Shown: positions 40,175 through 48,853, counted from the stretch's first letter. The stretch: DNA of 64,000 nt from SAR116 cluster bacterium AG-313-A07 (GCA_003284265.1 QBVV01000003.1:60137-124136), one strand, 5' to 3'. Notes: generated by a model not told the origin, from the letters alone. Translations and numbers: made by a program.

Positions 40175-40972
40175 TTATTTTTTCCATGGCTGACTATTAG
40201 GTGTTTGATCAAGAAAAAAAAATGGATCTTTTTTCAATTGTTCTATTCCAACATCAAAAACGTCCCTAGCGGAGACTGCCCAAACTGAACCAAGGCCAAG
40301 AGGTGCTTTCTTTGCTAAGCCTCTCATTAACAATAAATTCTGCATTTTCGAAAAGTTATAGTCTATACCTGAATTTAGATAACGAACAAAAGCAAAAAAT
40401 GGTTCTTTAGATATTTTTCCACAACGATGAACCTGATTGTCCCACTCTTTTGTATAGCCGTAAGGGACCCCATACATCTGTTCAACATGATGGATAAACG
40501 TCATAGATAATAAATCTACACCGATACATAATATTTTGGCGTCTGTTTCATATAGTTTGCGAAATGGGGAACCATACCCAAACCCTGTTTTGCAAATTTC
40601 TGATCCACAAATGAGCGTGGCCTTTGCTCCATACGCTGCAACCGAAAATAATGGGTGCATTGATCTAATCGAATGATCTTTGGTTCGAATAAACTCCGAT
40701 AACACCCCTTGCTCAGAAGGGGATTCTTCATAATGAAATGCGACACCATCACGAGCAAATGATTCAGTGCAACTGAGAACGACAACGGTGCCTTCTGGCC
40801 CGATCTGATCCATTATAGATTTAAAATAGAATTCTAAGATATCTACTCGGGATTTTGCCTTGTCGACCCAACCTATTCGCGTCAGGTCCGAGTGGACCAT
40901 TATCGTTTGGCCATTGGTTATGCCAACTTCATCCAATGCAGTTTTGATCTCTGTTTTAGTTATTGCGCGCAT
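40175..40972 (-). CDS. Aminoglycoside N(3)-acetyltransferase-like acyltransferase
   Basis: A 265-aa member of the antibiotic_NAT (AAC(3)/YokD) family. The family core SMHPLFSVAAYGAKATLICG follows FHYEESPSEQGVLSEFI, and VVLSCTESFARD and FGYGSPFRKLYETDAKIL are also typical. It is the first gene of the minus-strand cluster. In clusters with a carrier protein this family transfers acyl groups to amino sugars, so it need not be a resistance gene. A role in N-acylation of an amino sugar is my best inference. Confidence 0.84.
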   Translation of the reverse strand: MRAITKTEIKTALDEVGITNGQTIMVHSDLTRIGWVDKAKSRVDILEFYFKSIMDQIGPEGTVVVLSCTESFARDGVAFHYEESPSEQGVLSEFIRTKDHSIRSMHPLFSVAAYGAKATLICGSEICKTGFGYGSPFRKLYETDAKILCIGVDLLSMTFIHHVEQMYGVPYGYTKEWDNQVHRCGKISKEPFFAFVRYLNSGIDYNFSKMQNLLLMRGLAKKAPLGLGSVWAVSARDVFDVGIEQLKKDPFFFLDQTPNSQPWKK

Positions 40973-41022
40973 GACTGTAATCTACCGGCAGGTGAATTTG
41001 TTTATGTTATAAAGATAGGTCT

Positions 41023-41115
41023 TTAAGTAATGATAGTTTTAGCAATATCCTTCTTTAATTTACCTAGCCTTCTGATTTGTTCTTTGATTGCACGAAATAA
41101 TCCTGGCCATCTCAT
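41023..41115 (-). CDS. Possible 30-aa cationic amphipathic peptide
   Basis: Minus-strand ATG at 41115 to TAA at 41023, with AAGGG seven bases before the ATG. The peptide begins MRWPGLFRAIKEQIRRLG and ends KKDIAKTIIT. It has nine Lys/Arg and two acidic residues. Hydrophobic residues at 6, 10, 14, 17, 20, 24 and 28 would line one face of a helix. A TATAAT-like box lies at 41185-41190 on the same strand. It sits 50 bp upstream of the biosynthetic cluster. Short ORFs arise by chance, so this is tentative. Confidence 0.35.
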   Translation of the reverse strand: MRWPGLFRAIKEQIRRLGKLKKDIAKTIIT

Positions 41116-41378
41116 ACAATAACCCTTTTTCAATGGTCATTCCCTATCGAAGGTCATGACACAAGAATATATCATAAAGGGCTGATTATAGACACTGTCA
41201 CAATATAAATAGTTAACATCTACAAAGTGGCCTTTAGGCAGGTTTTCTATTAGTCAAAACAAATTGAACTGTCCCTGTTCTTTTCCATGTGGATGATTTT
41301 GATTCAATGAATTGGACTTTCAATATGTATTGTTAGGATAATATAATAACATTTATCGGCGTTTTACTTTTTTATGAG
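41116..41378. other. Divergent intergenic region
   Basis: Together with 40973-41022 and the small ORF, this is a 405-bp stretch without a confident gene. It must hold the promoters of the minus-strand cluster and of the plus-strand dioxygenase. A TATAAT-like -10 on the minus strand is at 41185-41190. No clear operator or terminator was seen. Confidence 0.4.
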
Positions 41379-42215
41379 GTGAAAGTGAGTATTACTGTGA
41401 CTCCACTCTCTGAAACTATCGGCGCAGAAATAGTGGGAGTTGATCTGTCCTTGCCTGTTTCTGACACTGATATTCAAATAATAAATTCAGCTATTGAAAA
41501 ATACTTGGTGATTGTGGTGAGAGCCCAAAGATTTAGCCCGAAGAGTCTTTTGTCGGCGGTTCGGTTATTTGGGGAAACGATGGAGCAACATCTTACGGAT
41601 ACGTTAATGGATGAATATCCAGAGATTGCTTTACTTGACAGTCGTGAAATGCCTCCTGACAAGGAGGGAAAGATTATACCCTTCGGAGGACGCGATTGGC
41701 ACACTGATCATACCAATCACGAAATTCCACCAAAATTCACAGCACTTTATGCACTTAAATTACCAGACACGGGTGGTGATACTAGTTTTGCCAATATGCA
41801 TCTAGCATATGACTCGTTGGATGAGAACGAACAGAAAATACTGAGTAAACTTCAAACGGTTAATAAAATTGAAGATTTCGCCTATATTGACGAAAAAGCG
41901 CGTGAGAAATTTGGAAAACTACCTGTTCATCCTTTGATAAGAACGCATCCAGCTACGCACAAAAAAGCGATATATATACATCCCGGCAAATTAGAGAATT
42001 TGTTAGGCATGAAAGCTCAGGATAGTCATATTCTCATTCGCAATCTTCTCGACAAAGTTATAACGCCTCAAATTTGCTACCGACATAAATGGCAGAAAGG
42101 TGATTTTCTAATTACCGACAATAGAGCTGTACTGCATTTAGCACATCAGGATTATGACCTAAGCGAAGGTAGGACTATGTATCGCGTTTTAATCAAGGGT
42201 GAGCGACCTATTTAA
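41379..42215 (+). CDS. TauD/TfdA-family Fe(II)/2-oxoglutarate dioxygenase
   Basis: A 278-aa enzyme with His and Asp in RDWHTDHTNHEIPP, the GGDTSFANM loop, distal His in DNRAVLHLAHQDYD and Arg in GRTMYRVLIKG. This matches TauD/TfdA. The start is GTG at 41379 or GTG at 41385; AGGTG overlaps this stretch and does not decide between them. It is divergent from the biosynthetic cluster and 99 bp from the convergent MFS transporter gene. The substrate is unknown, and a role in the cluster product is possible. Confidence 0.86.
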   Translation: MKVSITVTPLSETIGAEIVGVDLSLPVSDTDIQIINSAIEKYLVIVVRAQRFSPKSLLSAVRLFGETMEQHLTDTLMDEYPEIALLDSREMPPDKEGKIIPFGGRDWHTDHTNHEIPPKFTALYALKLPDTGGDTSFANMHLAYDSLDENEQKILSKLQTVNKIEDFAYIDEKAREKFGKLPVHPLIRTHPATHKKAIYIHPGKLENLLGMKAQDSHILIRNLLDKVITPQICYRHKWQKGDFLITDNRAVLHLAHQDYDLSEGRTMYRVLIKGERPI

Positions 42216-42314
42216 TAACGATATAGTAACGCATAGCATATCATAGTCTTTTGTAATTGTCTTACACGACCAATTCAAATTATTCATAAGAGCGTGTTAT
42301 GAATAAGTGCTACC

Positions 42315-43454
42315 TCAATTATTATTTGTTGTGATTTTTGGACTTGAGAGTGCTAATACCACACCAAAAATAATTGCCAAAACTAGATGTTGCATTTCTG
42401 CCGAAATATAGACCAGAGCAAACCCTGTAACCATTGGTCCCGCTGCAGCCCCTATATCTCGCCAGCTTTGTAATCTTGCTAAGTTATCAAGAACTGCTTC
42501 TGTATCATCAAATTGCTGAGCAATTATTGTTGGGCCTAAAGAAGCTATTGCACCTCTGAAAATTAATAATATTATCGCCCCTGAAATCACTTGATTAAAA
42601 GCAATTAATAGTAGTCCAACGACTGTTAATGCTGCCGACATTGTAAATATTTTTACTGCACCAAAACGATCTCCTAAACTCCCAAAGAGAGGGGCGGCCA
42701 TTGCTTCACCTGCATGACGCAAGGCCAAAAGCACTCCACCACCAATCGCTGCATGTGCTAAACTCGTATTTTCTGCCAGCATGAGAGTAATCGATACAGC
42801 GAAGAGGCCATCAATAGCATAACCTTGAATAAAAAAAAGTAAGTCTAGCACCGAAGGTTTCGTTAAATGAACTGAGTTGCTTTTTGATGTTCGTTGCGCC
42901 TTTTCTCGTTTGGGTAATGTTAATGCGATAAAAATAGAGATACTGGTGGGAAGAGTTAGAACCAAAAAGACGTGATTTGGACTTAAAATAGAAACCAGCC
43001 AAGTGCCTAAGAGCAACGAGATTATAGGCCCAATACGTTGGATAGCTTGGCTCGTGCCGATACGTGTTCCAGCTTCCCCTTTTTTGGAAACAGCGTAGGC
43101 TAAAGTAGATAGAAGGAGAATCGCATATGCTATTCCCCAGAGTATCCGCGCACATAATAAAGGAAAAAAACCACTACCAATACCATATAAACAAGTGCTA
43201 ACAGTCGCCATTATTGCTGCGATAACACAAAGAGTTCGGGCTCCAAAAAAGGTTACTAATTTGCTTATCAATGTGTATATAAAAATCCTGACAATTCTAT
43301 TTGCTGCCAAGAGAATTCCTACCATTGGGATAGTTAAGCCAAAGTCTTCAGCATAAAGGGGTAAAATTGCATAAATTAATGCATCACCTAATAGAGCAAG
43401 GGACATCAAAGTCGAAGAACTTATGATAGTTTTCCAACTTTCGTTTTGCTCCAA
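42315..43454 (-). CDS. MFS transporter
   Basis: A 379-aa carrier with about twelve membrane helices; motif A appears as LISKLVTFFGARTL after helix 2 and PLFGSLGDRFGAVK after helix 8. The pattern is of the drug/sugar efflux type without extra domains. It converges with the dioxygenase at 41379 and may export the product of the neighbouring cluster; that is an inference from position only. Confidence 0.84.
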   Translation of the reverse strand: MEQNESWKTIISSSTLMSLALLGDALIYAILPLYAEDFGLTIPMVGILLAANRIVRIFIYTLISKLVTFFGARTLCVIAAIMATVSTCLYGIGSGFFPLLCARILWGIAYAILLLSTLAYAVSKKGEAGTRIGTSQAIQRIGPIISLLLGTWLVSILSPNHVFLVLTLPTSISIFIALTLPKREKAQRTSKSNSVHLTKPSVLDLLFFIQGYAIDGLFAVSITLMLAENTSLAHAAIGGGVLLALRHAGEAMAAPLFGSLGDRFGAVKIFTMSAALTVVGLLLIAFNQVISGAIILLIFRGAIASLGPTIIAQQFDDTEAVLDNLARLQSWRDIGAAAGPMVTGFALVYISAEMQHLVLAIIFGVVLALSSPKITTNNN

Positions 43455-43761
43455 ATCTCACTCCTGCAAAAAATTCTTATAGATATCTTCAAACTCGGCG
43501 TATGGGAATTAGATTTTACCGGGTCAACTTTAGGTGGTTATTGATTGACCAGGCGGGTTGTCTCCTAATGAACTCTGGAGAATCATAACGACAGCTTTAC
43601 ATTGGATGGCGTGAGTGTCTAGAGGAATAGATTTTAATAGTAAGACAATTTAAATATAGTTTTCGCCCATTTTCTGCTCAGAGTACTATTACTTAGTAAT
43701 GTACATTTCAAAATCTGGGCAATCTGCGGTCTTTAGAGTTCTATAGAATATTTGAACTCTT
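43455..43761. other. Gene-free stretch
   Basis: About 307 bp between two minus-strand genes. No convincing ORF, repeat or hairpin with a T run was found. It probably contains the promoter of the MFS transporter gene at 42315-43454 and the end of the nuclease transcript. Confidence 0.4.
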
Positions 43762-44253
43762 TTATTGCTTTAAACGTTTTCCTCTTCTCCATTCCCACGG
43801 CAAGACGAACTCACCTGCCCAGATTCCTGTTTCAATTGACTTGGCGGCTGTTTCAGCTTCCACATAATCCCTGGAATATTTTCTGTAAGCAATGGCCCAG
43901 CCATTTAAAACTAACCATTGATTAAGGTTCATCCCATCAACAGAGCAAATTGCTATATGTCGTTTATACCTATCTTTTTTATCTGAGAAACATTCTACAA
44001 CTCTATTATTTATTTTTTTTCTCAACGCTTTTGTTGCTGCTTGACCGCATAGCCAATAGCTTAATTCTTTATCTTTACAGCGTTGTTTACTCTCAGGCGC
44101 ATCAATGCCATGAAGCCGTATTCGGCTTTTTTCTATTTTTATAGTGTCGCCATCAATAACCCTGGCTCTTCCTTCTACGGTCTGTGTTTGGCCATAGCTC
44201 GATGTCATAGTCAATGTGCATATGAGTATAGTTAGCAGAAATAAATCTTTCAT
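43762..44253 (-). CDS. Exported thermonuclease-like (SNase) protein
   Basis: A 163-aa staphylococcal-nuclease-fold protein. A signal peptide covers about residues 1-21 (LFLLTILICTLTMTSSYG). Catalytic residues are visible: VIDGDTIKI with Asp34 and Asp36, R46LHGIDAPES with Glu54, and an Arg in DRYKRHIAIC. It would cut DNA and RNA in the periplasm or outside. It marks the beginning of the accessory region to the right. Confidence 0.87.
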   Translation of the reverse strand: MKDLFLLTILICTLTMTSSYGQTQTVEGRARVIDGDTIKIEKSRIRLHGIDAPESKQRCKDKELSYWLCGQAATKALRKKINNRVVECFSDKKDRYKRHIAICSVDGMNLNQWLVLNGWAIAYRKYSRDYVEAETAAKSIETGIWAGEFVLPWEWRRGKRLKQ

Positions 44254-44484
44254 TTAAGTGCCTAGCAAGTATTCATTCTAATTCGTTATTAAAAGCTTTT
44301 TACTACTATAACCTAGATCACTTTAAGATGTGGTAAAACTAACAAAGCACGTCAAGAATATCTCTTTTTTGTGAAGCTCTATGTTAAAAACCACATTGCA
44401 GTTTTAATTCCATTCGATTTTGATTGAATACCAATTTGTTTGTCATCAAATTCAACGCATTAGTAAATGCAGGGGATAACTCTG

Positions 44485-44664
44485 ATGTTAATGATGAGAA
44501 ATGATTTATTACTTTTAAGTGATGAAGAAGTGCTTAATTCCCTCGAAGCATATAAGAAGAGTATGAAAAAAAAGATTAAGATTAAAGGCGACAAAGCTTA
44601 CTTTGAAAAAAATTGCATGAAGGAAATTGGTAATTTATCTCACGTTTTATATGGTGTCCGATAA
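44485..44664 (+). CDS. Small hypothetical protein
   Basis: A 59-aa ORF starting at the ATG at 44485, with AGGGGA eight bases before it. It is rich in Lys and Glu, for example SLEAYKKSMKKKIKIKGDKA, and has one Cys. No family is recognised. An in-frame ATG at 44467 gives six more residues but has no ribosome binding site. The good ribosome binding site is the main support. Confidence 0.5.
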   Translation: MLMMRNDLLLLSDEEVLNSLEAYKKSMKKKIKIKGDKAYFEKNCMKEIGNLSHVLYGVR

Positions 44665-44683
44665 TTGGGTTCAAATTTTCCCA

Positions 44684-44770
44684 TCATAGGTCTATCAAAT
44701 AGGCGGCGCCCTCACAGTCAAAACTAGATAAGCTTTCGATGACTGAGTTGTAGTGACCACAGATATTGAA
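44684..44770 (-). pseudogene. Relic of a YRFF/THF-repeat (DUF5648-like) protein
   Basis: The minus strand reads HYNSVIESLSSFDCEGAAYL then IDL and a stop. It closely matches the C-terminal repeat DSIIENLPSFNFEGTAYWVD of the cyclophilin-RTX protein at 55996. Only this one repeat end is left and no start is attached, so it is a gene fragment left by duplication or recombination. Confidence 0.55.
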
Positions 44771-44841
44771 CTTGCCTTGGGAAATGGTTTTTCAAATACA
44801 TGAAGATCTTCAAAAAAAATCCGATTGATTTTAATAATCTA

Positions 44842-45465
44842 TCAAATCAGTCTTTCTCCTTTTTCGAGATTTAAGATTTTTGGCGGTCCAACAGCTTCAA
44901 TTAATTCTGTAAAGCTGATGCCCTTGCGAGGTTTCGTTCGCTGTTTAAAGTTTGCTGCAACTAATGGTATTTGAGACCAGCGTTTTTGCTCTTGCTTAAA
45001 TTTGCGTGAATAAAATAAGGGGACTTCATCTTCGGGGGGAGCATCATAATCTTCAGGGTAATCGATCATACAGATAATGGCAGTTAGCTTAACCGAGAGG
45101 TCACAATCTGTTTTACAATGGCGAGGAAATATTAAAAACACATTACCTTGATAATTTGGGTGTTCCACACCCATTAATGAATAACAAGAACCGCAATATA
45201 ACCTGGTTGATCTTCCCTCACAGCGAAGTTTATAAACTTCCATGAAATCTTTTCCTTTCACGGACGTTATATCGGCGGGGATATAATAAAGGTGAGGCAA
45301 TTGTTCTAATTTATCTCCGCCTTTAATTCTCGCCCATTCCAAACCTTGTCTGCAGTCTTCACAACCACAGCGAAAGTATTGAACCGCACGTTTATCTGCG
45401 ACAGTTATTTCGCACCTACCACACTTGCAACTAATGGTTCCAGACTGGAGGTTGGACATATGCAA
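44842..45465 (-). CDS. GFA/Mss4-like zinc-binding protein
   Basis: A 207-aa protein with the Cys pattern of the glutathione-dependent formaldehyde-activating (GFA)/CENP-V family: C13-K-C15-x2-C18, C33-G-C35-x2-C38, and a later CGSC pair in LYCGSCYSLMGVEHP. The C-terminal 50 residues (KRWSQIPLVAANFKQRT) lie outside the core. These proteins bind zinc and some bind glutathione adducts; the reaction here is unknown. The gene is separate from its neighbours. Confidence 0.8.
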   Translation of the reverse strand: MHMSNLQSGTISCKCGRCEITVADKRAVQYFRCGCEDCRQGLEWARIKGGDKLEQLPHLYYIPADITSVKGKDFMEVYKLRCEGRSTRLYCGSCYSLMGVEHPNYQGNVFLIFPRHCKTDCDLSVKLTAIICMIDYPEDYDAPPEDEVPLFYSRKFKQEQKRWSQIPLVAANFKQRTKPRKGISFTELIEAVGPPKILNLEKGERLI

Positions 45466-45982
45466 TCTCCTTTAATGTTCGAGCAGTCAATTATTGTTTA
45501 TGATTAAAATCTTAAAAATACAAAATATTCCATATTTTTAAGCGCTACACTGCCTCACGTAAATACTTATAACAGTGAAGTTAATAAGTAGACAGATGAC
45601 AATTAAGGCAGGCGGGCTAAAAGTTTTCCCGTTCTATATGATTTGGATTGGACGCAAATTGTGCGATAAAAATAAGCACCGGTAATCCATTTGGCATGGT
45701 CTGTGTATTTTTATTGAGATAGACGTTAAGGACCGTGAGCGTCTTTGTTTGCCGAGGCATCAAATTCATTTTGGCATACAAAATATCAATAGCTGACCTA
45801 ATTTACTCAAGTGGTTCGATTAGTCCCTATGGTTTTTAGGATGACCTATTAAAAAACTAACTAAACATTTTGCTAATCATATTGATGATTCATTTGTAAT
45901 TCTATTTTTTATCATTGATGACGATAGCTAAAATTGTTCCTATCAAGCAAAAGTAGAATTCTGTTATTGAAGGAGGCTACTA
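45466..45982. other. Gene-free stretch with a dispersed repeat
   Basis: About 517 bp with no supported gene. It contains a 52-bp segment (45654-45705) repeated at 62866-62916, and a short dyad AATCAT-ATTG-ATGATT near 45880. AGGAGG just before the GTG of the epimerase gene is that gene's ribosome binding site. Confidence 0.5.
45654..45705. repeat. Dispersed repeat, copy 1
   Basis: Shares about three quarters of its bases with 62866-62916 and contains the common core GTAATCCATTTGGCA. On the minus strand both copies can be read as similar peptides, TMPNGLPVLIFIAQF here and TVPNGLLAIIFAAQF in the other copy. They may thus be scraps of the same small gene. Confidence 0.5.
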
Positions 45983-46906
45983 GTGTCTATTTTAGTCACA
46001 GGCGTCAATGGAATGATAGGCTATCCAATGGCGTTGAAGTTCGCAAAGCTGGGAAGGCAAGTGATAGGCCTAGATATTGAAATACCGTCAGAACTCGAAA
46101 AAATGGGAATCCAGTTAATCAAAGGGGATATAACCCAGGCTGACCTTATAAATGATGTGATTGCATCAAATCGAGTAAATTCTATTTTACACGCCGGTGG
46201 AATTTCCGGGCCAATGTTATATAGAGACGACCCCTATAAGGTTTTCGATGTTAACTCCAATGGAACACTTAACATTGCGGAGGCGGCAAGGCGAAATGAT
46301 GTAAAAAGAATTGTTTTTCTCTCTTCATTTGTTGCCTATGGGGAACAAAAAGATCGGAGTATTGTTGCTGAAAGTAGGATGCAATACGGATCTAATTCGT
46401 ATGCAGCAAGTAAAATTTCAGCAGAGAACATTTTACGAAGCTATCGTGAAATCCACAAACTCGAAACAGTTAGCCTCAGGCTAGGAGCAGTATACGGTCC
46501 AAGAAGGACTACAGATTGTCTTGTACACCGTCTAATCAAAAATTCCATAAATGATGAAGTTTTAGAGCTCAGCTTTGGGAAAGATTGGTCGCGACCGTAT
46601 GTTTATGTGGATGATGTTCTCAATGCCATACAGCTTGCATTCGAGGCGCCCTTTTGTAACTTGAAGCGAGATGCTTACAATATATCTGGTGGGATATGCC
46701 CAACAATTTTAGATATTGCTAACATTGTTGCTGATCTAACCCATTCTGGAAGTGTCAACTTGCAGTGTGGCAGAACACCAAATGATTATTTGATAGGCCC
46801 TCTTGATCTGAAGGCTGCACGTAGAGATCTAGGTTTCAAACCACTGTATACCATGAAGGAGGGTATTGAGATTTATTATGAATGGTTGCAGGAGAATGCT
46901 TTTTAA
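45983..46906 (+). CDS. NAD-dependent epimerase/dehydratase (extended SDR)
   Basis: A 307-aa extended short-chain dehydrogenase acting on a sugar nucleotide or related substrate. The cofactor motif is TGVNGMIGYP, the active site is NSYAASKISAEN (YxxxK), with the Ser/Thr in VFLSSFVAYGE. The start is GTG with AGGAGG upstream. A 2-oxoglutarate-type dioxygenase follows 111 bp downstream on the same strand. Confidence 0.88.
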   Translation: MSILVTGVNGMIGYPMALKFAKLGRQVIGLDIEIPSELEKMGIQLIKGDITQADLINDVIASNRVNSILHAGGISGPMLYRDDPYKVFDVNSNGTLNIAEAARRNDVKRIVFLSSFVAYGEQKDRSIVAESRMQYGSNSYAASKISAENILRSYREIHKLETVSLRLGAVYGPRRTTDCLVHRLIKNSINDEVLELSFGKDWSRPYVYVDDVLNAIQLAFEAPFCNLKRDAYNISGGICPTILDIANIVADLTHSGSVNLQCGRTPNDYLIGPLDLKAARRDLGFKPLYTMKEGIEIYYEWLQENAF

Positions 46907-47017
46907 ATGAGAAAGATAAAACACATATGATGACCTGAGCTGGGAGCTTGGCGAACGGGACCAATGTTCCGCTTTACCTAACGATTAGATGGGTGAGATA
47001 AATGGGGGCAAGATTTT

Positions 47018-48004
47018 ATGAATACTAACGATGTAGATATGGGACCCGTATATAAAAATGAAATAAAAGGTTCGCTAGCCTGGAAGCGAGACAATTTGAC
47101 GACCAGTGACTGGAAAGTAAAGTTGCCAGATCCGGTTTTAGATGAATTGCATAACTTAATATCATTTCTTCGAGTTAATCCCACTCCCCTAGAAGTCCTA
47201 GAACCAAAAGATTTTGATTTAGAAGCTTCTTACCGTTTTATGCAGAAAATTCAAAACCTCATTTCCAATGGTTCGGGGCTAGCGGTTGTGAGTAAGTTAC
47301 CAACCGAGAAATTTAATAAAGACGAGTTAAAGCAAATATATTGGGTGCTAAGTAGCATGATAGCTCGGCCAGTAGCTCAGTCTTTTGATGGCCGACTACT
47401 CTATGACGTCATTGACACGGGGCAGAAAATTGGCACTCGCACTCGAGGTGACCTAACAAACCAAGAACTTTCATGGCATACAGATTATGGCTTCAATTTT
47501 CCACCACCGTTCATAGGTCTTCTCGTCATAAATACCGCCCCCAAAGGAGGGATTAGCCGCGTTGCAAGCATGCTTACAGCGCATAATATTCTGCGAGAGA
47601 ATTACCCCAGATTCCTCGAACGGCTTTATAAGCCCTTTTGGTGGAATAGGCAGGGAGAGCATCTAGACGGAGACGCACCAACCCACTTTTACCCAATCTT
47701 TTCTTCCGATGGAAAAACCGTACGCGGAAGATTTATTAAGTGGCTATTGTATAAAGGTTATGAACTGATGGGAGAAAACTTTGACCAATTAGGTAGAGAT
47801 GCGATCGAGAAAATGTTCGATATTATGAGTGATCCAGTGAACCACTTGATGTTTGATCTAGAACCAGGAGAAATTCAATTTATGAACAACTTCGTCGTAG
47901 CTCACTCGAGAAGTGATTATCAGGATGAAAATGAGAGTAACAAAAAGCGACATCTTGTGAGGATATTTTTACGTAACAACGGAAAACGGAGCTTTATGGG
48001 ATAA
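47018..48004 (+). CDS. TauD/TfdA-like dioxygenase
   Basis: A 328-aa protein with His and Asp in LSWHTDYGFNFPPPF, the GGISRVASM loop, and the distal His and Arg in NFVVAHSRSDYQ and KRHLVRIFLRN. It is a divergent TauD-like Fe(II)/2-oxoglutarate oxygenase; compared with the copies at 27074 and 41379 it has a longer N-terminus. Its last codons lie inside the left arm of the inverted repeat that begins at 47993. Confidence 0.82.
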   Translation: MNTNDVDMGPVYKNEIKGSLAWKRDNLTTSDWKVKLPDPVLDELHNLISFLRVNPTPLEVLEPKDFDLEASYRFMQKIQNLISNGSGLAVVSKLPTEKFNKDELKQIYWVLSSMIARPVAQSFDGRLLYDVIDTGQKIGTRTRGDLTNQELSWHTDYGFNFPPPFIGLLVINTAPKGGISRVASMLTAHNILRENYPRFLERLYKPFWWNRQGEHLDGDAPTHFYPIFSSDGKTVRGRFIKWLLYKGYELMGENFDQLGRDAIEKMFDIMSDPVNHLMFDLEPGEIQFMNNFVVAHSRSDYQDENESNKKRHLVRIFLRNNGKRSFMG

Positions 48005-48096
48005 ATGATGCGGACGACGAACCGTACATTCCTTTGTCCTGCAGCAACAGCAAGTCACATACAAGCAATTACAATTACTCGGCATATTCGTGATTC
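47993..48096 (+). repeat. Imperfect inverted repeat, left arm
   Basis: Aligns without gaps to the reverse complement of 52680-52783; I count 75 of 104 identical bases by hand. The best-kept blocks are AAATGATGCGGAC and ACAAGCAATTACAAT. The arm starts inside the end of the dioxygenase gene and points towards the right arm. Both arms can be read from ATGATGCGGAC as a short peptide (MMRT..., with SHIQAITITRHIRD here), but neither is a convincing gene. Confidence 0.6.
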
Positions 48097-48338
48097 CTGT
48101 CAATATACACCAACTATTCTAAGGTTTGTTGCGACAAAGAATAAGCACTCTATATGAATAATTACCGTGCTAGACCTTAGCACACCCAGTGCGTGATCCA
48201 TGTGCGGTATGGGATATGTACAGTTGAGGTTCGCAACATATGGGGTTGTTAGAGTGTTAACTCGTTTTGGAGTGTGGGGTTGGAGTTTGTGATCTGCAAA
48301 ACGAAATCGTCCGTATCAGACCCAAAGGAGACTCAATT

Positions 48339-48461
48339 ATGAAAAAGCTTGTATTACTATTGGCATTGCTGATCGCACCCGTGAGTATTTCAACGGCGTT
48401 TGCTGGAAGTTGCGGTGGGGGAGATCATACGCACACAGATGAGAAAAAAGAAACCAAGTAG
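48339..48461 (+). CDS. Tiny secreted Cys/His peptide
   Basis: A 40-aa ORF with a strong AAAGGAG eight bases before its ATG. It is almost only a signal peptide (MKKLVLLLALLIAPVSIST, then AFAG) followed by a short tail SCGGGDHTHTDEKKETK. After signal cleavage about 18 residues would remain, with one Cys and an H-T-H motif that could bind metal. No family is known to me. The ribosome binding site and classical signal make it likely to be real. Confidence 0.6.
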   Translation: MKKLVLLLALLIAPVSISTAFAGSCGGGDHTHTDEKKETK

Positions 48462-48509
48462 TACATACTTACTTGTTCTAAGAGCCCATACATTATTTGA
48501 ATCAGATCT

Positions 48510-48543
48510 GAAACGAGAAGATATGCTGTCCTTTTCTCGTTTC
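48510..48543. terminator. Hairpin between converging genes
   Basis: Perfect 10-bp inverted repeat GAAACGAGAA ... TTCTCGTTTC with a 14-base loop. It lies after the tiny secreted peptide gene and 17 bp after the stop of the decayed minus-strand ORF. A long T run is missing on both sides, so terminator function is only likely. Confidence 0.4.
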
Positions 48544-48559
48544 GTTTCTGACTCAGCTT

Positions 48560-48844
48560 TTATATCAGTATGGTTTCTTGTGAAATCTTTTCGGGGTAAA
48601 TTTTAGTCCTACCTGTCGCCCAATATATTAACTCAGCCTTTGCTTTATTTTCTGCCTGTTTTTGGTTTTTTTGAAGGACATCCCTAGCTTGTTCTGTAAG
48701 TCTTTTCTTCGTTATTTAATTATCTTTTGTTTTGTTAAGTTCATATCTTTTTAGAGCTTCATCCCATATACGCCATTCTTTTGGATCTTCTAATATATTT
48801 TTGGTGCTCTCAAACTGCTTCTCAATCCATACTGAGTTAGACAT
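48560..48844 (-). pseudogene. Decayed small ORF with in-frame TAA
   Basis: From the ATG at 48844 the minus strand reads MSNSVWIEKQFESTKNILED and on to KRYELNKTKDN, then a TAA at 48716-48718. The same frame continues as KKRLTEQARDVLQKNQKQAE and AELIYWATGRTKIYP to a stop at 48560. The coding-like sequence on both sides of the stop suggests one gene of about 95 residues broken by a nonsense codon. No family is recognised. A 42-aa product is still possible. Confidence 0.42.
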
Positions 48845-48853
48845 TTTAAAATC

